Shown here piece after piece: positions 15,534 through 22,645 of a DNA stretch of 38,055 nt (position 1 is the stretch's first letter; every line of letters starts with the position of its first letter). The stretch lies in contig CAYHWG010000002.1 in assembly GCA_964360375.1 (NCBI GenBank), positions 1 to 38,055 on the forward strand, written 5' to 3'. Made by a program: the position numbers and the translations under genes. The DNA comes from XYB2-FULL-45-11 sp964360375 (GTDB taxonomy: Bacteria > Patescibacteriota > Patescibacteriia > UBA9934 > GWF2-40-263). The notes under the pieces are model-generated. The model did no database searches, was not told the origin of the DNA, and worked only from the letters and a program-made list of their open reading frames with translations.

Positions 15534-16373
15534 ATGTTCATTGGTGCACATGTTTCCGCAGCGGGAGGTCTTTGGAATGGCCCGAAAAATGCCGGCGAGA
15601 TTGGATGTGAAACATTTCAATTTTTTTCGCGTCCACCGCAAGGCGGAAATGTAAAGATCATTTCAAAAGAGGATCAACAGCTGTTTTCTGATGCGATGAT
15701 CGAAAATAAAATAAAAAACTGTTACATTCACGGACCTTACATTATTAACCTTGCCTCAGAAAAAATAACAACTCGACAAAACTCAATCCGTATTTTGCGC
15801 GAAGAGCTCGAGCGTGGAAGTTTGCTTGGTGTAGCTGGAATGATGTTTCACCCAGGATCCGCAAAAACGGTAGGTGAAAAAGAGGGAATGAAATTCGTAA
15901 TCGAAGGACTCAATAAAATCCTCGATGGCTACAAAGGTTCTTGTCAGTTGCTCATCGAAATTTCTGCAGGAGCTGGTATGGTGATGGGTTCGAGTTTTGA
16001 AGAGTTAGCAGAATTTATCGATGGAGCTGAGCGCGGAAAAGAAATCGGTATTTGTTTTGACACACAACATGCATTTGGAAGTGGATATGATTTTCGTACA
16101 CAAGAATTGCTCGATACCATGCTCAAAAAATTCGACAAAATCGTCGGGTTAAATAAACTGGTTGCTTCGCATGTAAATGACTCAAAAGTCGAGTTAAATT
16201 CACACAAAGATCGACATGAGTCAATCGGAAAAGGGTGTATTGGAACCGAAGCTATCAAAAGATTTGTTCAACACACCGCATTACGCCACATCGATTTATT
16301 ACTTGAAACACCGATCGATGAAGAACGGCCAAAAGAGGTCATTCTTCTCAAAAAATTTCGCGACAAAAAATAA
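15534..16373 (+). CDS. nfo: Endonuclease IV (apurinic/apyrimidinic endonuclease)
   Basis: The 279-residue product matches endonuclease IV: an N-terminal FIGAHVSAAGGLWN, HGPYIINLAS, a metal-binding LLIEISAGAG segment, CFDTQHAFGSGYD, HVNDSKVELNSHKDRHESIGKG and the C-terminal LLLETP. Trinuclear zinc ligands (His, Glu, Asp) sit in these motifs. It cleaves 5' of abasic sites in base-excision repair. ATG 15534 gives the family N-terminus; upstream ATGs from 15504 lie in the terminator hairpin. The next gene starts one base after its stop, so they form an operon. Confidence 0.94.
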   Translation: MFIGAHVSAAGGLWNGPKNAGEIGCETFQFFSRPPQGGNVKIISKEDQQLFSDAMIENKIKNCYIHGPYIINLASEKITTRQNSIRILREELERGSLLGVAGMMFHPGSAKTVGEKEGMKFVIEGLNKILDGYKGSCQLLIEISAGAGMVMGSSFEELAEFIDGAERGKEIGICFDTQHAFGSGYDFRTQELLDTMLKKFDKIVGLNKLVASHVNDSKVELNSHKDRHESIGKGCIGTEAIKRFVQHTALRHIDLLLETPIDEERPKEVILLKKFRDKK

Positions 16374-16374
16374 T

Positions 16375-17175
16375 ATGACGAACGAAATAACCGTCGCAAT
16401 GATCTGTGCAAAAGAAGCCGGGGAATACCTGCGCCGTTCATTTCGAAATGAAAAAAATATTGTTAAAATAAAAGAAGACACCTCTCCTGTAACGCTCTGT
16501 GACATGACAAGTCATCACATGATCGTTGAAAGATTGCGGAAATCGTTTCCAACGCACAAAATTTTCAGTGAGGAATCGCCAAACGCTCTTGAAACGATCA
16601 TTGATGAAAATCCAACGTGGGTCATCGATCCGCTTGACGGAACGTCAAACTTCATTGCAGACATTCCTCTTTTCGGAATTACGATTGCTTATGTTTTGAA
16701 TCATGAAACACAACTTGGTCTTATTTATGATCCGATTCATGAAGACTTGTTTCTCGCCATCAAGGGAAAAGGGTCTGTTTTAAACGATAAACCCATTCAC
16801 GTTTCAAATAGAGCTGTGACAAAAGGCGGAATGCTTTTCGCTGGGCGCGGATATAAACAGCGCGATCGTGACAGGCACGGAGAAATCATCCTCGCTTTGG
16901 AAAAAGAAACAACTTACTTTCGTCGCCTAGGATGCGCGTCCGTCATGTTGTCCTCTGTCGCTGCCGGTCGCGCAGATTCCGTGATATTAACAGGGAGCAA
17001 GCCCTGGGACACCCTTGCGGGCGCATTGCTTATCGAAGAAGCAGGAGGAGTGGTCACAGATTACTGTGGAAAACCTTGGACATATAAAAGTGAGGATTTA
17101 CTGGCATCAAATGGGCATATTCACGATAAATTGATGTCGATGACGTGTGCGTTAGACACGTCCTCAACACTATGA
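16375..17175 (+). CDS. Inositol-monophosphatase-family phosphatase
   Basis: A 266-residue Mg2+-dependent phosphatase of the IMPase/CysQ/HisN superfamily. Metal-binding motifs are visible: EES at 66-68, DPLDGTSNF with Asp85 and Asp88, and the late WDTLAGALLIEEAGG. Candidate substrates are inositol phosphate, histidinol phosphate or 3'-phosphoadenosine phosphate; sequence alone does not decide. It begins one base after the nfo stop, and its TGA overlaps the ATG of the DUF167 gene, so nfo, this gene and DUF167 are co-transcribed. Confidence 0.85.
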   Translation: MTNEITVAMICAKEAGEYLRRSFRNEKNIVKIKEDTSPVTLCDMTSHHMIVERLRKSFPTHKIFSEESPNALETIIDENPTWVIDPLDGTSNFIADIPLFGITIAYVLNHETQLGLIYDPIHEDLFLAIKGKGSVLNDKPIHVSNRAVTKGGMLFAGRGYKQRDRDRHGEIILALEKETTYFRRLGCASVMLSSVAAGRADSVILTGSKPWDTLAGALLIEEAGGVVTDYCGKPWTYKSEDLLASNGHIHDKLMSMTCALDTSSTL

Positions 17176-17407
17176 TGATCACCGTGCACGTAAAACCTCG
17201 TTCTCGACAAAACTCGATTGAATGGATTGATGAAGAAACCGCAAAAATATCAGTCATTNNNNNNNNNNAGTCATTGCCGCTGCGGAGAAGGGAAAAGCAA
17301 ATGATGCAGTGATTGAGGTACTTTCCGAGGATCTCGGAGTGGCAAAGTCGCAAATCGAGATTGTGAGAGGAAAAACAACGCGTATAAAACACATTGAAAT
17401 AAAATAG
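17172..17407 (+). CDS. DUF167/YggU-family protein, interrupted by an assembly gap
   Basis: The reading starts MMITVHVKPRSRQNSIEW and ends in a stretch with KGKANDAVIEVLSEDLG and SQIEIVRGKTTR, the hallmarks of the small DUF167/YggU family of unknown function. Ten N at 17259-17268 break the frame. The 7-mer AGTCATT stands on both sides of the N run (17252-17258 and 17269-17275). If the two copies are one overlap, removing 17 bases gives an unbroken frame of 72 codons plus stop whose middle reads KISVIAAAEKGKAN, as the family expects. The gene is therefore probably intact and the gap an assembly artefact. Confidence 0.8.
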
Positions 17408-17440
17408 CGCACACAGATGTTGGTCTGTGTGCGCAGTTTT
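17407..17440. terminator. Intrinsic terminator between convergent genes
   Basis: An 11-bp perfect stem (17407-17417 with 17424-17434) has a TGTTGG loop and a T-rich tail on the plus strand. It separates the DUF167 operon from the convergent gene. Confidence 0.8.
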
Positions 17441-17444
17441 ATTA

Positions 17445-17891
17445 CTATTCCTTACACAACTTTCCGATCTCAGAAAGGAGATCTTTCTCTCGAGTAAAGA
17501 GTATTTCAAAAAGAGCATCACCGTCCATAAACACAAGACCTTCGTGTTCAATGGTACGTTGTACAAGAGAGTGGTAGGAGGGGTCTCTGTGCATTCGCAC
17601 ACAAATGAAAAGAATTCCCTTCTTTTTTGCCTTGCGACTGATCATGTCTATGTGCTCTTTTTTACAACAACCAACACATGTGAGAGTCACTCGGTCACTT
17701 CCCCTGGGCTCAAATTTCCAATAGGTGTGATGATCCTTGTTATCAAGCAGAAACGCAACTTCAGGAAGTTGTGTGTGGCGAACGAAGCGCATTTCCTCTG
17801 TACGATCTCTCAATATGAATATAGTCTGATTTTCCTTCCACTCTTCCGCGGCCGGATGTGGAATCGAAATTGTTTCAATTTGGCTGGTCAC
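17445..17891 (-). CDS. Conserved-looking protein of unknown function
   Basis: I do not recognise this 148-residue protein. It is soluble, charged, with a CVGCCKKEH motif near residues 72-80 that could bind metal, and a final Cys near the C-terminus. The start is GTG 17891, fixed by GAGGAG six bases upstream, one of the better ribosome sites in the window. It is divergent from the TrmB regulator with a shared intergenic region that holds a promoter for each and an inverted repeat, so regulation by that protein is a reasonable inference. The leader of about 85 nt contains several GAGGA-like repeats. Confidence 0.65.
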   Translation of the reverse strand: MTSQIETISIPHPAAEEWKENQTIFILRDRTEEMRFVRHTQLPEVAFLLDNKDHHTYWKFEPRGSDRVTLTCVGCCKKEHIDMISRKAKKKGILFICVRMHRDPSYHSLVQRTIEHEGLVFMDGDALFEILFTREKDLLSEIGKLCKE

Positions 17892-17982
17892 GATAAACTC
17901 CTCAGCAATCCTCAGATCGCCGTTTCGATCCTCATCGAGTCTTCAATCTCGCCCCATGCAATTTCTCATCCTCGATAACATT

Positions 17983-18011
17983 AGTTTACATCATTTTTAC
18001 CTTTTTGTCAA
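17983..18011 (-). promoter_or_regulatory. Promoter of the unknown gene at 17445-17891
   Basis: On the minus strand TTGACA (18006-18011), 17-nt spacer, TAAACT (17983-17988). The 20 bases from the -35, TTGACAAAAAGGTAAAAATG, are identical to those of the promoter at 34253. Confidence 0.75.
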
Positions 18012-18012
18012 T

Positions 18013-18027
18013 GATTCTAAACGAATC
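18013..18027. promoter_or_regulatory. Candidate operator between divergent genes
   Basis: Inverted repeat GATTC (18013-18017), 5-nt gap, GAATC (18023-18027), just upstream of the minus-strand -35 and 33 nt before the plus-strand -35. A TrmB-family protein is encoded next to it. Confidence 0.4.
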
Positions 18028-18059
18028 TGAATAATTTTTTATTTAAATTTAGTGAAGGA

Positions 18060-18088
18060 TTGACAAAAATAAAATTTCGTTGTAAAAT
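18060..18088 (+). promoter_or_regulatory. Promoter of the TrmB-family gene
   Basis: TTGACA (18060-18065), 17-nt spacer, TAAAAT (18083-18088). ATG 18103 follows after 14 nt, so the leader would be about 8 nt and without a Shine-Dalgarno. Confidence 0.75.
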
Positions 18089-18102
18089 TTTGACATGCTA
18101 AT

Positions 18103-18828
18103 ATGTCCCACATTTCAACCCTTCAAACTCTTAGTCTGACCGAAGATGAGGCTCGTACCTACCTCGCTTTATTAAAATTTGGGGGGGCAAACGCTATTAC
18201 TCTTGCAAAAGAGGTTAATCTAAAACGCACCACCATTTACCCAATTCTCAAATCTTTGCACGAAAAAGGTTTTGCCTCCACGTATTTTCATAAATCAAAA
18301 CGACTCTATCGGGCGGAAAAACCAGATAAAGTAGCAGGTCAGTTTGAAAAGCGGCTTGAATTATTCAATGCGATTATTCCTGAATTAAAAACGATTGAGA
18401 AACAAACTGTTTCAAGCATTGGCTTGCGATTTATTGAAACGAAACAGGAGCTTGAACGTTTTTACACAGGCATACTCATCGAGTATAAAGGAAAGTCGTA
18501 TTCTGCGATCGGAAGCGCGACAGCTTGGGAGGGGATTAATCCTGAGTTTTTTCAAAAATTTCGCTATGATCGTGCAGACGCAAAAATCAAAACACGGATT
18601 CTTCTGTCCGCTGACTCACTCGCAGCGAGTCCTGAGGAGGAAAAGTTACTCCGTGAAGTTCGTGTTCTTCCAAAAAATCACACCTTTAAAAGCACAATGG
18701 ATATATTCGACAACAAAATCTTGATTGTAAATCCGGATCAAACCGCACTTGCTGTTGTCATCGAAGTCCCGAGTATGGTGGATATTTTTAAAGAAATGTT
18801 TGAAATACTGTGGAAAAACCAAAAATAA
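18103..18828 (+). CDS. TrmB-family transcriptional regulator
   Basis: A 241-residue protein with an N-terminal winged helix-turn-helix of the TrmB type (about residues 5-75; LSLTEDEARTYLALLKFG and KRTTIYPILKSLHEKG) followed by a short linker and a C-terminal domain (about 105-240) of the kind that senses ligands in this family. TrmB proteins are common in archaea and in CPR bacteria. Ligand and targets are unknown; the divergent gene at 17445 and autoregulation are the natural guesses. The stop codon lies inside the terminator stem. Confidence 0.85.
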   Translation: MSHISTLQTLSLTEDEARTYLALLKFGGANAITLAKEVNLKRTTIYPILKSLHEKGFASTYFHKSKRLYRAEKPDKVAGQFEKRLELFNAIIPELKTIEKQTVSSIGLRFIETKQELERFYTGILIEYKGKSYSAIGSATAWEGINPEFFQKFRYDRADAKIKTRILLSADSLAASPEEEKLLREVRVLPKNHTFKSTMDIFDNKILIVNPDQTALAVVIEVPSMVDIFKEMFEILWKNQK

Positions 18829-18865
18829 AAACATCGTCGAAATTAAATCAACGATGTTTTTATTT
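18823..18865. terminator. Bidirectional terminator between the TrmB gene and yidD
   Basis: A 15-bp perfect stem (18823-18837 with 18851-18865) has a 13-nt loop. A-rich and T-rich outer arms allow termination in both directions; the 3' arm overlaps the end of yidD. Confidence 0.8.
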
Positions 18866-19123
18866 TGGAACCTCATCAATTCCACCTTTATTGAAAGGAT
18901 TACATCGTACAATTCGTCTGATTGTTAACAATCCTCCATTTATCACTCCGTGTTTTTCGATCGCTTGATATCCATATTCTGAACATGTCGGGTAAAATCG
19001 ACAATAACCGTTAGGATAAAAAAATTTCATGAGTCCGTGATCAAACGAGAGTGTTTTTTGATAGATGCGAATCATTTTTAAAATCGTATACCTTGGAATC
19101 AAGGGTAATTGATTTATTTTCAT
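18860..19123 (-). CDS. yidD: Membrane protein insertion efficiency factor YidD
   Basis: The 87-residue product has the YidD signature: CRFYPTCSEYGYQAIEKHG followed by RCNPFNKGGIDEVP. It is a small membrane-associated protein that aids YidC-dependent insertion. Its start overlaps the rnpA stop by 4 nt, so the two are coupled. The gene order rpmH-rnpA-yidD is conserved in bacteria, but yidC, which usually follows, is missing here. Confidence 0.93.
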   Translation of the reverse strand: MKINQLPLIPRYTILKMIRIYQKTLSFDHGLMKFFYPNGYCRFYPTCSEYGYQAIEKHGVINGGLLTIRRIVRCNPFNKGGIDEVPK

Positions 19124-19458
19124 AGCAATTTGGCTCGTTTGAATACGTGTAAGATTTGTTCTTCAAGTTCAAGTGGTGTCAAATCAATGGTCTCTTTTTT
19201 TACGAGAAACATAATATCAAACCCTTTTTTCATCATGGGTATCTGTTTTTCTACAATAGCTCGAATTCGACGCTTTAATCGATTGCGCACAACGGCTTTT
19301 TTTGAAACTTTTATTCCTACAACAACCGTAAATCGAGAATCGGGAAGTTGATTTTTACGAAACTTCATTCCTAGAGCATTATCAAAAACACTCTTTCCAC
19401 GCGAGAAGAGTGTTTTGATGTCTGTGTCGTTTCGTAATCGATTTACGGAAAGAAACAT
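19120..19458 (-). CDS. rnpA: Ribonuclease P protein component
   Basis: The 112-residue product is the basic protein subunit of RNase P, with RFTVVVGIKVSKKAVVRNRLKRRIR, including the RNR motif that binds the RNA subunit. ATG 19458 gives the usual N-terminus; the frame is open upstream to 19530 but this part overlaps rpmH. It starts 10 nt after rpmH and overlaps yidD. The RNA subunit gene was not found in the window. Confidence 0.93.
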   Translation of the reverse strand: MFLSVNRLRNDTDIKTLFSRGKSVFDNALGMKFRKNQLPDSRFTVVVGIKVSKKAVVRNRLKRRIRAIVEKQIPMMKKGFDIMFLVKKETIDLTPLELEEQILHVFKRAKLL

Positions 19459-19468
19459 GGTTTTTATA

Positions 19469-19624
19469 CTATTTTTTACTTGTACCTTTAACGGAAAGAG
19501 ATTTTCGTCCCTTTGCGCGTCGACGAGCAATCACATTTTGACCGTTTTTTGTGCTCATGCGCTTCAAAAACCCGTGTGTCTTTAAGCGAATCGCTTTCTT
19601 TGGTTGATGGGTGCGTTTTGGCAT
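19469..19624 (-). CDS. rpmH: 50S ribosomal protein L34
   Basis: A 51-residue basic protein beginning MPKRTHQPKKAIRLKTHGFL, with MSTKNGQNVIARRRAKGRKSL, which is the L34 core. It has a few extra residues at the C-terminus (VKGTSKK) relative to the usual 44-46. It lies directly before rnpA, the conserved order beside the replication origin, and is read divergently from dnaA. Confidence 0.96.
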   Translation of the reverse strand: MPKRTHQPKKAIRLKTHGFLKRMSTKNGQNVIARRRAKGRKSLSVKGTSKK

Positions 19625-19633
19625 AGTGAAAAC

Positions 19634-19662
19634 ATACTAACACACTATCCACAACCTATCAA
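19634..19662 (-). promoter_or_regulatory. Promoter of the rpmH-rnpA-yidD operon
   Basis: On the minus strand TTGATA (19657-19662), 17-nt spacer, TAGTAT (19634-19639). A DnaA-box-like CTATCCACA (19645-19653) lies within the spacer, so DnaA could control it. Confidence 0.65.
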
Positions 19663-19765
19663 TATGGTTACTAACCATCCACACACTTGCTCACCTGTGG
19701 ACAAATGAATTACACTAACAAACATCGTTATTCGCTATTCACTTCTCGACGCTCTTATTGTCGAG
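19645..19765. promoter_or_regulatory. Spacer between rpmH and dnaA with DnaA-box-like sites
   Basis: Near-consensus boxes: CTATCCACA (19645-19653), CCATCCACA (19675-19683) and TGTGGACAA (19696-19704). A hairpin CTCGAC/GTCGAG (19745-19750 with 19760-19765) lies in the presumed dnaA leader. I saw no convincing dnaA -35/-10 pair. Confidence 0.55.
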
Positions 19766-19797
19766 TTGATATCCACTCGCCTGGATAAATCAATCCT

Positions 19798-21216
19798 ATG
19801 AACACAAGCGAACTCTGGCAGGCTGTACTTGGCGAACTTGAATTATCGCTAAGTAAAGCAAACTTTACAACTTGGTTTAAAAATACATTTATTTCAGAGG
19901 TTCACGATCAATCAATTACGATCGGTGTTCCTAATTTGTTTACTCTTACATGGCTCGAGAAGAAACATTCAAAAGATATCATCAAATCTGTTCAGGAACA
20001 CACGAGCGGTTCTGTAAAACACATTTGTTTTCGTGTCGAAACAAGACAATTACCTGTTTTAAACGTACAAATTGGCGGAAAATCTGAACCTGCAATTCCC
20101 TCACAAACTGTTTCTGAAAAAGAACCCTTTTTTTCTGCTCAAAAAAATGTTTCTTTAAATAACGAACAACAAGCACAAGTTCAAAGTGGGGAATTTTCCC
20201 TCAACGGAAAATATTGTTTTGAAACGTTTATTGTTGGAAAACAAAACGAACTTGCACACGCGGCCGCTCAAGCTGTCTCAAACCAACCGGGAGGTATTTA
20301 CAACCCTCTTTATATTTATGGTGGTGTCGGACTTGGAAAAACGCATCTATTGCAGGCTATTGGAAATGAATTATTAAGAAAAGATCCGAATTTAAGAATT
20401 CTTTACATAACATGTGAGCGTTTTACGAATGATTATGTCCACGCATTAAAAACGGGAAAAATAAATGATTTTAAAAATCGTTACCGTACCGTGGACGTTC
20501 TTCTTATTGATGATATTCAATTCCTAGGAGGAAAAGAAAGTACGCAGGAAGAGTTTTTCCACACATTCAACCAACTGTTTCAAAATAATAAACAGCTTGT
20601 TATCTCCTCTGATCGCCCTCCTAAAGCAATTCCTTCTTTAGAACCTCGATTATCTTCAAGATTTGAACAGGGAATGCTCGCGGATGTTGGATCTCCAGAT
20701 TTTGAAACCCGTGTTGCTATATTAGAGTCAAAAAGTCGTGAAAAGATCTATCAGATGGAGCGTGATATTTTGCATCATATTGCTTCGGTTGTTCAAACGA
20801 ATGTTCGTGAATTGGAAGGAGCTTTAAATAAAATTATAGCTTTTCATCAATTTAAAAACATTCGACCAACGCTTGATACGGTCAAACCAATTCTTACAAG
20901 TTTTCAACCAATGTCTCTCAAAAAAAACGTTTCACCAAAACAACTCATTCACACGGTTTCTGTTTATTTTGATGTACACATAGAGGATTTGTTAGGAAAA
21001 AGCCGTCAAAAAAAGTTAGCCTTTCCTCGTCAGATCATCATGTATCTCATGAGAGAAGAGATGAAATCAAGTTATCCGTCCATAGGAAACGAACTGGGTG
21101 GACGAGATCATACAACGGCGATGCATGCGTATGAAAAAATCTCAGGATGTTTATGCGAAGACGAAAAATTACAACACGATCTTGAACTGATTAAGCAACG
21201 TTTGTACACAACATAG
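19798..21216 (+). CDS. dnaA: Chromosomal replication initiator protein DnaA
   Basis: The 472-residue product has all four DnaA domains: an N-terminal helicase-loading domain (1 to about 85), a poorly conserved linker, an AAA+ domain with Walker A GGVGLGKT at 175-182 and Walker B LLIDDIQFLGGKE, sensor motifs including SSRFEQGM, and a C-terminal DNA-binding domain with the signature GNELGGRDHTTAMHAYEKI. It opens the origin at DnaA boxes. The flanking spacers carry such boxes on both sides. Confidence 0.97.
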   Translation: MNTSELWQAVLGELELSLSKANFTTWFKNTFISEVHDQSITIGVPNLFTLTWLEKKHSKDIIKSVQEHTSGSVKHICFRVETRQLPVLNVQIGGKSEPAIPSQTVSEKEPFFSAQKNVSLNNEQQAQVQSGEFSLNGKYCFETFIVGKQNELAHAAAQAVSNQPGGIYNPLYIYGGVGLGKTHLLQAIGNELLRKDPNLRILYITCERFTNDYVHALKTGKINDFKNRYRTVDVLLIDDIQFLGGKESTQEEFFHTFNQLFQNNKQLVISSDRPPKAIPSLEPRLSSRFEQGMLADVGSPDFETRVAILESKSREKIYQMERDILHHIASVVQTNVRELEGALNKIIAFHQFKNIRPTLDTVKPILTSFQPMSLKKNVSPKQLIHTVSVYFDVHIEDLLGKSRQKKLAFPRQIIMYLMREEMKSSYPSIGNELGGRDHTTAMHAYEKISGCLCEDEKLQHDLELIKQRLYTT

Positions 21217-21471
21217 TCCACAGGTTATCTGTGTGGATCAAGACGGGATAACAGGAGAGATAACTCTGTGGAAAAAAAGTGTGGATAAAAAATGTTTCCT
21301 TTTTGAAAAATGAATACACACATCAACACCTTTTTTTACAGATATTTTCCACAGCGTAAACAAAATAAAAAGAGCTTCATTCAGCGAAAAATTTTATTTA
21401 TTCAGACTTTGCACACCCTTACTATTGTTTTCTTCTGTTCTTTTCTCTAAACAAAAAAATTATAAGAACGT
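21214..21471. other. Probable replication origin (oriC) between dnaA and dnaN
   Basis: A 255-nt gene-free spacer that holds a perfect DnaA box, TGTGGATAA (21280-21288), and near-consensus boxes TAGTCCACA (21214-21222), TGTGGATCA (21232-21240), TGTGGAAAA (21267-21275) and TTTTCCACA (21345-21353). The right half (about 21354-21470) is AT-rich and suits an unwinding element. The dnaA-dnaN spacer is a common oriC site in bacteria. Confidence 0.75.
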
Positions 21472-22608
21472 ATGAAAATTTCTTGTACAAGAGAAAATCT
21501 CCATCAAGGTTTGAGTATTACAAGTCACTTAGTGACGAAAAATATTAATCTTCCTATTTTACAAAATGTATTATTAAAAGCAGAAGGGGGTATTATAAAA
21601 TTTACCGCGACAAATTTAGAGATTGCTATCAAGTGTTCTGTGAGAGGAAAAGTAGAAGAACCAGGTGAATTTACCATCCCTTCAAAATTATTTTTCGATT
21701 ATGTTTCATTACTTCCTAATGAAATTATTCACTTGGAAAATATAAAAGAGGACCTATCTATTCAATGTGGTGAACAAAAAACAAAAATTCACGGATTGAG
21801 TGCTGCGGATTTTCCTCTCGTTCCAAAAGTAGAAGGTGAATTTGCCTTCAATATCCCTATCGAAGATTTTAAAAAGGCTCTCTCGCAAGTTTTATTCTCT
21901 GTTGCTTCAAATGAATCACGTCCAGAACTTACAGGTGTCCTCATGCATTTTTATGCGTTTGGAAATGAAGGAAGACTTAAACTCGCAAGCACAGACTCCT
22001 ACAGACTTTCGGAAAAAACCGTTCCTATTATGAATCAACCCGAACAGGATTTTCGTGTTGTCATTCCTGCAAAAACATTGTCTGAGGTTGGACGTATTCT
22101 TTCTGTTTTTCGGGATGATGTTGAACTCCCTTCTTTTCTCACCATGAATATTCGTCAAAATCAGGTTGTCTTTATTTATGGTCCTGTTGAAATTGTTTCA
22201 AGAACAATAGAGGAACACTATCCGGACTACGAACAAATTATTCCAAAACAGTTTCAAACACAAAGTGTTCTTGATCGGGAAGATTTTTTAAAAGCGGTGA
22301 AGACAGCAAGTTTATTCTCAAAAAATGGATTGTTTGATGTGTCTCTCACATTTTCTCCGGAAGAAAAGTGTGTTCGTGTTACATCGATTGATGTAACACG
22401 AGGCGAAAATACGACAAATTGCCAAACAGAAATTTCAGGGATAAAAAATGAAGTAACTGTTAATTACCGCTATTTGTTAGATGGTCTTCAGTCTATGAGT
22501 GGAGAGAGAGTTGTTTTTGAAATGATTGATGGATCAAACCCCTGTCTTCTCACCGTAAAAGATAAACACGAAGACCACCGTTACATCGTGATGCCAATCA
22601 AACAGTAA
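21472..22608 (+). CDS. dnaN: DNA polymerase III beta subunit (sliding clamp)
   Basis: The 378-residue product is a full-length beta clamp with three repeated clamp domains (about 1-120, 125-245, 250-378), beginning MKISCTRENLHQGLSITSHLV and ending RYIVMPIKQ, the C-terminal PMR/PI-type motif of the family. It tethers polymerase to DNA as a dimer. It follows dnaA across the presumed origin and is followed by a terminator, so recF and gyrB are not linked here. Confidence 0.96.
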   Translation: MKISCTRENLHQGLSITSHLVTKNINLPILQNVLLKAEGGIIKFTATNLEIAIKCSVRGKVEEPGEFTIPSKLFFDYVSLLPNEIIHLENIKEDLSIQCGEQKTKIHGLSAADFPLVPKVEGEFAFNIPIEDFKKALSQVLFSVASNESRPELTGVLMHFYAFGNEGRLKLASTDSYRLSEKTVPIMNQPEQDFRVVIPAKTLSEVGRILSVFRDDVELPSFLTMNIRQNQVVFIYGPVEIVSRTIEEHYPDYEQIIPKQFQTQSVLDREDFLKAVKTASLFSKNGLFDVSLTFSPEEKCVRVTSIDVTRGENTTNCQTEISGIKNEVTVNYRYLLDGLQSMSGERVVFEMIDGSNPCLLTVKDKHEDHRYIVMPIKQ

Positions 22609-22610
22609 AA

Positions 22611-22645
22611 AAATTCCATCCCGCAGCTGTGGGATGGAATTTTAT
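22611..22645. terminator. Bidirectional terminator between dnaN and the PBP gene
   Basis: A 12-bp perfect stem (22611-22622 with 22631-22642) has an inner CAGCTG. A-rich and T-rich flanks allow use by both convergent genes. Confidence 0.85.

Noticed and set aside
17054..17602. Minus-strand open frame over the DUF167 gene and the assembly gap
   Set aside because: It runs through N bases and is the shadow of the DUF167 gene, a terminator and the convergent gene, all of which are better supported.
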